A DNA stretch of 64,000 nt from Acanthosoma haemorrhoidale (taxonomy: Eukaryota; Arthropoda; Insecta; Hemiptera; Acanthosomatidae): contig CAKNEZ010000004.1 of assembly GCA_930367205.1 (NCBI GenBank), positions 345,001 to 409,000 of the forward strand, in the 5' to 3' direction. The notes below the pieces were generated by a model. That model was given only the letters and a program-made list of their open reading frames with translations, was not told the origin of the DNA and searched no databases. The position numbers and the translations under genes are program-made. Below, piece after piece: positions 56,320-64,000 of this stretch (positions are counted from its first letter, which is position 1; each line of letters begins with the position of its first letter).

Positions 56320-57048
56320 GATCAATGAAGGTCTGGGTTTTAATTGAATTTAAATTCGACAACAAACCCCAAACAGATCCTGCGCTATAAAATTGTTATA
56401 AGTACAGACCATTGAAGGATCCACAATTGAAAACATCGCTGAGAACTCAGCGATCCATGGGCTTGCGAAATCAGTACTCTTTGTGTACTGCCATGTTTGT
56501 CTAGTACTGGGCCTGAAGACAGTTTGTCACAAGCAAAAAACAACAAAAAAATTATTAGATGGAATTGCCTCGTCCTTGTTGATTTGCTACAATGTTGTTG
56601 ACACAAGTTCTGACTCCTGTTTTTGCACTACAAGTTCTATTCTATTCTTTAGATGAAACTGATTTTGCTCTGAAATTTCTTCGGAGGGGAGGGAATCCAA
56701 TTTGGAAAGTATCGGTAAAGTTGCAAGTAACTTCAACCTCGTGTCCAGTTGAATAGCGATTCTTCCGTCTCTATGGTAATATAGTTTATTTAACAGTAAT
56801 GATTTCAAATAAATGTTCGAAACTCACCCCCTCTATACCTACTAAATAAAGGCAGTGGTAGAGATACGTGCAATTAACCAATCTCTTTTAACCGCCTGTT
56901 TCATAGGAACCATTTTACAGGTTTTAATTGTTTTATGCCATAGGATTAATGTATTTGTTTTGGCCACCTCTTAGTTACGAATAATTAGAAGTTACCCTCT
57001 TCTCGGACCAGAAAATATCTATCTATGTTTCCATATGTTTATAATAAA
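56320..57048. other. No recognised gene
   Basis: A minus-strand 73-codon frame (56587-56808, with LKLLATLPILSKLDSLPSEE) could be a relic of coding sequence. No family can be named. Confidence 0.35.
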
Positions 57049-57796
57049 TGTTATGACGTCAGTCGGATAGGGGGGAGAAACAGCTGCAAGTGGGGAGCCA
57101 TCCCCACCACGACTGGCCTGCCTATATAACCGAACTCCTTAGGGCGGAAGATAGAACTAACTGATCCGGGACCTAGAACACTTCTCTCTCTCTCTCTTTC
57201 TCTCTCTGAACTGGCGCTTGCTGCTCTACTGAAACCATGGCCTTCTCATTTAACTACCTCTGCATATCTCTTCCTAACCTCGCTATGTTTTTTTAGTCCG
57301 GCCTTGTCAGACCCCACACTTTCCTAATGGGATTCTCTGCCTTCGTCTCGCTAAAACTAGCACCTCCTTGGAAGAGATTTCTTCCTTGCGGTCGACGACC
57401 ACCTGGGTCCTACTAACGTTACCTAGTAGCGTCTCTTACGGCAATCCTGTCTGCTTCTTTCCGGTTCACACTCGCCTTTGGGATCCGGACGGGTTTCGCC
57501 TACCCTCAGATACCGAGTGTGAATTCGTGGTCAATCCAAGACCACATAAACTACCTATAAACCTACCCTGTTCCTCTTCTCCTGAACATAGTGGACTGCC
57601 GGGGCACACCTTCTAAGATCTTATGGAGTCAGTTAAAATGAATTAAGCTGCCCACCGACTAGGCCACCAGCCAGGGTGAAAGACTACAGGTCCGCCCGCT
57701 TTATCTCTTTCTTGGCGCTCGCCGGACGGCTAAGAGGCTAAGAGGTTGTAGTGACCCTAGCCCGCGGTGAGCGTCCTCTCTGGGGATATTCGACAA
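57049..57796 (+). repeat. Family L Gypsy LTR, likely solo
   Basis: It starts TGTTATGACGTCAG, has a TATA box (CCTATATAACCG, about 57120), a CT-rich tract (57183-57206) and ends TTGACCCGACA. It matches 39183-39780 inverted. No gag or pol is attached and no convincing 5-bp duplication flanks it. Confidence 0.75.
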
Positions 57797-58249
57797 TCTT
57801 GACCCGACAGTATTATTGTGTTTTTTCAATCTATGTATTTAATTTTTTATAGTATAATACAATTTTTATACAGGTTTTATTGATTGTTGCTTTTAATGAT
57901 TAATTTTGTTTGTCTCGGTTTGCACAGTCGATGTTGTATCATTTACATGATTTTAGAAACTAAAAATGACCCGAGTATTCGATTTTTTTTTTTGTAACTA
58001 TATTGTAGAGAGATAGAAAATTTTTTATTTGAATACGTATATCCTTGGACAAGTGGCACTACCATACAGGATTGTGTACACTTACCACATTTCCACTTTA
58101 TTTTACTCTTTATAAACTAATCAGGTAATTTTAATATTTATTTATTTATAGTATATTCCTACCTTCTCATACTCCAGAAAACAATTTATTATTTCTTAAC
58201 TTGAATCCATGAGTGGGAGTTATTACTCGTTACGTTACGTTATTACGTT
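57797..58249. other. No recognised gene
   Basis: This AT-rich sequence contains a short TTACG repeat stretch at 58230-58248 just before the Jockey fragment. Confidence 0.4.
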
Positions 58250-59085
58250 ATCAGTGACAGACTGGGCATGCTAACCATCAGTGTAAACGCCGGGAAGACC
58301 GACTGCGTAACCTTCTCCCTCCAAAAGGGGAAAAAATCCTTGCCAAAATTGTATAGTATAGGAGGGCAAGAGAACTCGCCAGCTTTCTAAATGCACTATC
58401 TGGGTATGAAAATGGATAGGCATCTCCATTTCTCTACTCATTTTAGTAATAAAATAGAAAATGTACGACACAGGTCTTACCGGCTATCGCACTTGCTAAC
58501 TTCACCTAACCTGTCGCTTTGTCTCAAACTGACGATCTATAAATGTGTCCTCCGGCCAGCTCTGCTGTACGGTGCCCCGCTATTTACCCACTTTACTGAC
58601 AATACAGCCAAATGTCTCCAACATTTCCAGAATGGGATCATGCGAAAAGTGGTCCGACATACCTCTTTCGAGAGGTTGAAGAACGCTGAGCTGCACCCGT
58701 TGCTTGGTGTGCCATCGGTGGGTGAGTTCATCCGCCGGAGACACATCATGCTTTTTGACTCGTTGCAGCACCTGACCAACACCAGTGTTTAACACTATGG
58801 CCCCACCACCCCTCTCGCATCGAAGGCAACAGACTGTCGGGGAAAAACTAGGTTAAAAATTAGTATGTAAGTTAGTGTTAAGGTTGATCAAAAAGGTGAG
58901 CCCCATCACCTTTATTAGTCAGTTTAGTCCAGTCACGTATAATGTATATCATTATATAATTTTTATAGCAAAACCTGTATATAATGTAGCGACGCTACAG
59001 GAAATACAAAAATAATTTGTAAATAGATTCGCCTGAGGATCTATAATTATCTGTAAATTTAAAAGGGCTATGAAGAAAAAAAGAA
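58250..59085 (+). mobile_element. Jockey 3' fragment (copy F), 5'-truncated
   Basis: It encodes the end of the RT (ISVNAGKTDC near 58278) and the C-terminal region (58391-58792, RRHI and FDSLQHL). A TAA at 58388-58390 and a late frame change break it. The 3' UTR closely matches copy E at 34440-35162, with a perfect 8-bp stem-loop at 58892-58913, and it ends in an A-rich tail. No target duplication was confirmed. Confidence 0.88.
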
Positions 59086-59604
59086 GGGAGTAATGAGTAA
59101 GCTGTACTTAATTATCTTATTGTTGTTTTAATAATTGTATTAAACTCAATTGTTTGTAAATGAAATTAATTAATATCGTGCCTAGGAACAAAAATAAATG
59201 CATAAATTTTCACGAACACCATTTATTTATTATACATTATAACTAAAAACAAAATGATCTTAGAAATTAAGTATAACATCATATGATAATATATGAAACT
59301 ATAATCTAGGAACTTCTTTTTTTATGACAATTAAACGACAAAAACAATCTATAATCTAATAGGAATACATAAAAAAAACAAAAACGAAACCCCTTAAGCT
59401 AAAATACCAATTAAAAACTAACATTGCCATAAATTAATTTTTTTCTTACTAATACACTTCAGAAAGTACTTAATATTATTATTTAAAAAAAAAAGAATAC
59501 AAGTAAGTCACAAATAAACCATTAGGAAACTAAAGACAAGTAGATAGATAAAAATAATAAAAAAAGTCTTGAAATAACCAAGTTTATTTTATATGAGATA
59601 AAAA
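59086..59604. other. No recognised gene
   Basis: This is very AT-rich DNA with A and T runs. It could be the 3' UTR of the candidate exon at 59605-59676. Confidence 0.4.
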
Positions 59605-59676
59605 TCATCTTCGAGAAACTCTTTGTCGTTTTGGATTTTTTGGGAACTGTGCCCTTCCGCTCCCAGCGTCAGAATC
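59605..59676 (-). CDS. Candidate terminal exon, basic C-terminus
   Basis: On the minus strand TTTTTTATCAATTAG forms a good acceptor, followed in phase 0 by codons reading SGRAQFPKNPKRQRVSRR and TGA. The KRQR cluster resembles a nuclear localisation signal. The segment is richer in G and C than its surroundings. A possible upstream start (MADNRSSSRHRVFGHRT from 59978) lies on the same strand but its donor is weak. The gene is not recognised. Confidence 0.3.
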   Translation of the reverse strand, partial: DSDAGSGRAQFPKNPKRQRVSRR

Positions 59677-60953
59677 CTAATTGATAAAAAATCAATAAAA
59701 ACTGTTAAAGTACTATTGAAGAAAGGGCTGAAACAATTTAATTACAAAAGTGGCAGTCAAATATACTTTTTTTTTTTCACTAATTAAGGGTATAGATAAC
59801 TAAGTAAACACAAGTGAAGCTTAATATCCTATCATATTATTATTAACATTGAAAGTTTGAAACTTGCTTATTGAAAGGCCATAGATATTTACATGTAAAT
59901 TAGAAAAAAAATAAAAAAATTTAAGACAGTTCTATGCCCAAAGACACGATGGCGAGATGAAGAACGGTTATCCGCCATAACAGTATTTTTACGACTGGTC
60001 ATTACGGATTCTGCACAAGAGCGCTTTCTCGACAGACGTTATGCATTTTATAATTACTCTTTTGTTTAACAAAAAAAAAAAAAAAACAACAACCAAAGAT
60101 TAGTAATTTTCTCAGAGTATGTCTTAATAAATTTTGGTCTGGATATTATATGTAATAATCGATTCACCGATGATTTCGATATTTTTGAAAAGATATCATA
60201 AGCAAGTAGTAATTATTGTATCATTCAAATTAAAAAAAAAATCATAAAGCTACTTAATTGAAACAGTTATTTTTAAAATCCACACATACATAATTAATTA
60301 TATTCTCAATGGAGGAATGGTACTAAACAACTAAATGGTTTACATTTAACGATCTTGAAACAAACCAGGTACTCAATAAATAACTAGCTACATTAAACAT
60401 AAACTAATCTCTATAAGTCTACTAATTTTTTTTTTTTGTTGCTCTTTTCTATAACCCAGAAAACAAAATTTATCATTTATAACCCTGGAAATTTGTTCAA
60501 TCAAAGGAATAAGTAATATAAGCTAATTAAATTATCATTCATAAAAATTAATTTCGTGAATAGCAACAAAAAAAAAAGGACAAATTTGCATGAACACAAT
60601 TTTTTTTTAAAAGACAAAACTAAAATAATGATAGGAATTAAGTGGTTATTATGATACAACTAACAATAATAAAAATGGATAATAAATTTTAGTAGGAATG
60701 ATTAAAATAAAATAGTAGTTGAAATCCTTATATTTTTTTTTATATCCAGTCAATTGATAGCAATTTGCATTTTATCCAAGTTACCAATACATTTTGTACG
60801 TCTAATTTTTTTTTTTTCAGGCGAACCCAATGGATGTTGTTTTATATTTAATAACTTAAATTTGTTCTATAAAAGGACGACTCGGAGCTGAAAATTTTAA
60901 GGGATACTAACACTAATCTTAGCAGAATATAAAATGGAAATAAAACAATATTT
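59677..60953. other. AT-rich DNA, no firmly recognised gene
   Basis: It contains many A and T runs. A GC-richer island at 59932-60050 has short frames on both strands, including the possible start at 59978. A strong acceptor-like TTTTTTTTTTTCAG on the plus strand ends at 60820 before a 23-codon frame, but nothing supports it further. Confidence 0.4.
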
Positions 60954-61074
60954 TTATAAAGGTTCAATATCAGACAAATCGATTTCCAGGTCAGATTCCA
61001 ATGGTAATAAGCAATTAGGTGACAAGCCTTCTTCGATGTCCATGTCATCGATGTCGAGACCATCGTCGGGTCCT
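60954..61074 (-). CDS. Candidate terminal exon, acidic C-terminus
   Basis: The minus-strand acceptor GACTTTTCAG precedes 121 bases that, after one base, read 39 residues and TAA. The peptide is dominated by Asp, Glu and Leu (DGLDIDDMDIEEG and DLEIDLSDIEPL), like an acidic activation or interaction tail. Composition contrasts with the AT-rich surroundings. The upstream exon is missing because the inverted Loa copy begins about 100 bases away, which may have cut a cellular gene. Identity unknown. Confidence 0.35.
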
Positions 61075-61173
61075 CTGAAAAGTCAATCCATTTTCAAAAT
61101 CACCGATTTTATAAAATTGAGTTTCGAAGAGTTATATTCACTTTTAGAACCAGCGATAGTTAATGGTGGATCC

Positions 61174-61933
61174 AATCGCCACCCTGCTTCCTCCGGCAGC
61201 AATCGCGTAGGATGCAATGCTAGCATCCCCACCCCTATGCCTCTTTGCCATAGGCGCAGAGGTACCGGGTGAGGACCTAATCCTTTTCTCTGGAGCGCAC
61301 CCAGACCCTGCCGTATTCCCGGACCCCGAAGGTCCTGGAAGTCCGGCCGGATCCTCAGGTGGCCCTCCAGCCAACATTGCCCTCCTCCACTTCTTCCTCT
61401 GGGCTCCAGAGAACTTGTGCTTGGAGGTCTCGCCTACATCCTTGGATGCAGCGTCCCTACCAGGCGCCAAGCTCTCTTGCTCCATTACCGATTCGCTTAC
61501 CTCCTCTACAAGCGTCGCAAGCGAGCTCATAGAGGCTTCGTCGTCCATTACCTCAGCGCCAAGGTCCATTGAAGGCCCTTGGGCTGAGTCCTCTCCGCTG
61601 ATCAAGCTGACCAGCTCCTCCATATCTTCATTTTCATTGTTTTTTGTGCTGGTACTCATTTTGTTCCCACGAATGCGGGGGAAGTTACTCTGCAGGTACT
61701 GCCCCCTCTCCCTGCAGAGGGCATTTAATACAATGGGGTGCGCCTAGTGCCCCAAGGGGGTCGATTAGAGACAGTGCATTTTTATACACCCCCTGCCATT
61801 CAGCCACAGCTCGAGCTCCTCTACACTTGGCTTGGGTGTTTAAGAGATCTCCACATGGATTCCATGGGGAGATCCCGCCTCTGTCGTCCGCGAGTCCATC
61901 GGACTCCCCAGGGGGTACCACTTGGAGGTGACA
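61174..61933 (-). mobile_element. Loa 5' fragment in inverted orientation (copy B)
   Basis: This is a 760-bp copy of the Loa 5' UTR and the first 163 codons of ORF1 (ATG at 61659) on the minus strand. It is almost identical to 62153-62912 with no length difference. It stops within ORF1, so it lacks the 3' end that target-primed insertion normally preserves. Origin by inverted duplication or rearrangement is therefore likely. Confidence 0.92.
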
Positions 61934-62152
61934 AAGGTTAGATATTGTAATTTTTACAATAATAATGATTATATTTATTTTGCACCTAGAGAATAAAAAA
62001 ACAGGAGGGGGGGTAAATGGGTAGGGTAATGGAAAGACTAGAGAGGGAGACAGGTGCGGGGGTCTCCTTTACTCGTAGCGGAGGAATCAAGCAATAGTGC
62101 CCTACTCACTGCTTGTGAACTCCCAGTCTGACCTATCCCTACCAACGCCTAC
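61934..62152. other. 219-bp spacer between head-to-head Loa copies
   Basis: This is unique sequence with an AT-rich left part and a GC-richer right part. No gene was recognised. It separates the two 5' ends, both starting TGTCACCTCC. Confidence 0.7.
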
Positions 62153-62426
62153 TGTCACCTCCAAGTGGTACCCCCTGGGGAGTCCGATGGACTCGCGGAC
62201 GACAGAGGCGGGATCTCCCCATGGAATCCATGTGGAGATCTCTTAAACACCCAAGCCAAGTGTAGAGGAGCTCGAGCTGTGGCTGAATGGCAGGGGGTGT
62301 ATAAAAATGCACTGTCTCTAATCGACCCCCTTGGGGCACTAGGCGCACCCCATTGTATTAAATGCCCTCTGCAGGGAGAGGGGGCAGTACCTGCAGAGTA
62401 ACTTCCCCCGCATTCGTGGGAACAAA

Positions 62427-63701
62427 ATGAGTACCAGCACAAAAAACAATGAAAATGAAGATATGGAGGAGCTGGTCAGCTTGATCAGCGGAGAGGACTC
62501 AGCCCAAGGGCCTTCAATGGACCTTGGCGCTGAGGTAATGGACGACGAAGCCTCTATGAGCTCGCTTGCGACGCTTGTAGAGGAGGTAAGCGAATCGGTA
62601 ATGGAGCAAGAGAGCTTGGCGCCTGGTAGGGACGCTGCATCCAAGGATGTAGGCGAGACCTCCAAGCACAAGTTCTCTGGAGCCCAGAGGAAGAAGTGGA
62701 GGAGGGCAATGTTGGCTGGAGGGCCACTTGAGGATCCGGCCGGACTTCCAGGACCTTCGGGGTCCGGGAATACGGCAGGGTCTGGGTGCGCTCCAGAGAA
62801 AAGGATTAGGTCCTCACCCGGTACCTCTGCGCCTATGGCAAAGAGGTATAGGGGTGGGGATGCTAGCATTGCATCCTACGCGATTGCTGCCGGAGGAAGC
62901 AGGGTGGCGATTATCCCTAGTGGATATCCGTCCACTCAGCTGACGAAGGAGAATTGTGAGGAAATGAAGGTCCAGCTGATGAAATTTGTCGATCAGCTGG
63001 AAGAAGAGAAAGGGACACAGGCTGAATTCAGCGGAATTTACCCACATGTGGGAGCCTGTGTCATAATCTGCGACAACCAGGAGACCAAGGACTGGTTGTC
63101 GATTATAGTACCCAATTTTAACATGAGTGGGGATCTGGAGCTCCGCGTAGGAAAGGTGGAGGAGCTTCATAAAACCGTGAAGGTAGGAACCTTCATTACA
63201 GGAGAAATGCCTCTGGAAGGACAGTTCATGAAGAGGATCAGGACCCAAAACTCTAGGGTACCTGATATCGGATTATGGAGACTCCTGGGCACCAAGGTGG
63301 AGAAGCATGGCTTCTTTGCGATCCTGTCTGCCCCAGAGACTAGCATGGAATACCTTGAGAAGCGGAAGCTTAAGCTGAACTATGGGTTCACTAAGGTCGC
63401 TCTCAGGGTATTGGATAAGAAGAAGCCGCTAAAAGCAGTACAGGAGAGGAAGGCGGCTGATAAGGTGGAGGAGGCAAGGAGCGATCCTGAGGTGGAGGAG
63501 TTGAAGGGGATCGCTACGACGAATTTGCCAACTCCAAAGGATGGCCCTAAGGCGATGAATATGGCGGCTGCGGGGGGTGGCCCCGTGGCGGGGGCTCGGG
63601 GGCGCGCTGGGTCTGGGCCCTCTGTGATGGGGGGGCCTGGGTTTGGCGCTGTCTCCCGGCGTCCGCCTCGGGGTGGCCCTCCGGGGGCCGGCGGGCACTG
63701 A
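62427..63701 (+). CDS. Loa ORF1, intact gag-like protein (DUF4780-like)
   Basis: This is a 424-residue frame. The N-terminal 160 residues are acidic and serine-rich, then proline and glycine-rich (low complexity). The central part, about residues 165-345, contains YPHVGACVIICDNQETKDWL, LWRLL and LNYGFTKVALRVL, a pattern like the DUF4780 domain of insect non-LTR elements. The C-terminus is glycine, arginine and proline-rich (GGPGFGAVSRRPPRGG), a likely RNA-binding tail. No CCHC knuckles are visible. The stop is two bases before the ORF2 ATG. Confidence 0.88.
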   Translation: MSTSTKNNENEDMEELVSLISGEDSAQGPSMDLGAEVMDDEASMSSLATLVEEVSESVMEQESLAPGRDAASKDVGETSKHKFSGAQRKKWRRAMLAGGPLEDPAGLPGPSGSGNTAGSGCAPEKRIRSSPGTSAPMAKRYRGGDASIASYAIAAGGSRVAIIPSGYPSTQLTKENCEEMKVQLMKFVDQLEEEKGTQAEFSGIYPHVGACVIICDNQETKDWLSIIVPNFNMSGDLELRVGKVEELHKTVKVGTFITGEMPLEGQFMKRIRTQNSRVPDIGLWRLLGTKVEKHGFFAILSAPETSMEYLEKRKLKLNYGFTKVALRVLDKKKPLKAVQERKAADKVEEARSDPEVEELKGIATTNLPTPKDGPKAMNMAAAGGGPVAGARGRAGSGPSVMGGPGFGAVSRRPPRGGPPGAGGH

Positions 63702-63703
63702 TC

Positions 63704-64000
63704 ATGGTGGTGAGGCTACTGCAAATTAATCTGCACCACTGTATTGCAGCATGTGGTGTTCTGCAGCAGTATGTGAGAGGTAAGGATATTGATATTATTC
63801 TAATACAAGAACCTTACCTGTATAAGGGCAGGATGGGGGGGCTGGCGATGCGTGGGTATGAGATTATTTCTGTGCCCGTGCGTGCCAGAGCCTGTATCCT
63901 GCATAAGAGCAGTCTTAAAATGCTGCCTCTATGGCAATATTGTTCTAGAGATTTAGCAGCAGCTCAAATGGCCCTCAACGAGGGAAATCAAGGTGGGAGG
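63704..64000 (+). CDS. Loa ORF2, N-terminal endonuclease (partial, runs off the window)
   Basis: The first 99 codons are open and match ORF2 of copy A: LLQINLHHC, DIDIILIQEPYLYKG and MRGYEIISVP. The asparagine and glutamate of the AP-type endonuclease site are present. No stop or shift occurs before the window end. Confidence 0.9.
   Translation, partial: MVVRLLQINLHHCIAACGVLQQYVRGKDIDIILIQEPYLYKGRMGGLAMRGYEIISVPVRARACILHKSSLKMLPLWQYCSRDLAAAQMALNEGNQGGR

Larger units (their letters stand above)
62153..64000 (+). mobile_element. Loa/R1-like non-LTR retrotransposon, 5' end present (copy C)
   Basis: It starts TGTCACCTCCAAGTGG, has a 274-bp 5' UTR, an intact ORF1 (62427-63701) and the start of ORF2 (63704), and leaves the window. 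It is the best-preserved Loa copy here and may be active, depending on the unseen part. Its beginning matches the inverted copy B exactly, which defines the family 5' end. Confidence 0.93.

Noticed and set aside
62153..62300. HDV-like or hammerhead ribozyme at the Loa 5' end
   Set aside because: Some non-LTR elements carry such ribozymes, but no consistent P1-P2 pseudoknot or hammerhead core could be drawn by eye.
61685..62401. Identical 78-codon frames facing each other in the Loa 5' UTRs (61685-61921 and 62165-62401)
   Set aside because: They are identical only because the two 5' UTRs are a near-perfect inverted duplication. There is no protein motif, and no second diverged copy shows constraint.
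61217..62869. Long antisense frames of 176 codons opposite Loa ORF1
   Set aside because: They are shadows of the GC-rich, open ORF1 on the other strand.

Overview
This window reads as eukaryotic, AT-rich, intron-bearing DNA from an arthropod, most likely an insect and possibly a hemipteran. The taxon is inferred from the transposon types (Loa/R1-like elements whose ORF1 resembles the DUF4780 family, Jockey elements with PRE/C2HC-type gag, Gypsy elements of CsRn1-like and mag-like type, BEL/Pao) and is not proven. No bacterial-style operon, ribosome binding site, rRNA, tRNA or CRISPR array was seen. Almost everything recognisable is a transposable element, many of them nested. The only confidently identified non-transposon genes are two U1 snRNA gene copies. 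A few short exon-like pieces may belong to cellular genes.

Layout. 1-1.2 kb: Loa RNase H fragment and a Gypsy gag with a tRNA-Trp primer site and partial LTR. 1.2-3.4 kb: dispersed repeat alpha, copy 1. 4.0-5.1 kb: Gypsy LTR bounded by a perfect 88-bp duplication. 6.5 kb: a 337-bp retroposon with a 10-bp target duplication. 7.2-18.9 kb: alpha copy 2, split by a 4.46-kb Loa element (7903-12361) and a 4.6-kb Jockey element (13372-17969). 19.0-21.3 kb: 3' part of another Gypsy element. 22.5-33.8 kb: two copies of an X...Y repeat arrangement, a gag-RT deletion derivative of Jockey, and a Gypsy element (27484-33172) with long readable gag and pol. 34-42.5 kb: repeats of family W holding exon-like segments, a Jockey 3' fragment, a BEL/Pao gag remnant, a pair of symmetric microexon candidates, an LTR interrupted by Jockey, and a Loa 3' fragment. 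42.7-49 kb: a mag-like integrase tail and two copies of a 1.5-kb U1 snRNA unit; the first is broken by a compact 1.79-kb LTR retrotransposon. 49-58 kb: microsatellite, a pogo-like MITE, a Jockey 3' end, an inverted-repeat element, tandem repeats and a Gypsy LTR. 58-61 kb: Jockey 3' fragment and AT-rich DNA with two candidate terminal exons. 61.2-64 kb: two Loa copies head to head, forming a near-perfect 760-bp palindrome; the second has an intact ORF1 and runs off the window.

How the parts relate. The Loa copies show the family plan: 5' UTR, ORF1, a two-base gap, then ORF2 with endonuclease, RT and RNase H. The four related Jockey copies (24.5, 34.4, 39.8 and 58.3 kb) share a 3' UTR stem-loop and probably used one retrotransposition machinery. 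The compact LTR element keeps LTRs, primer site, polypurine tract and gag but lacks protease and RT, so it must have moved with enzymes from another element. Several frameshifts lie in homopolymers, so some of the decay may be base-calling error.
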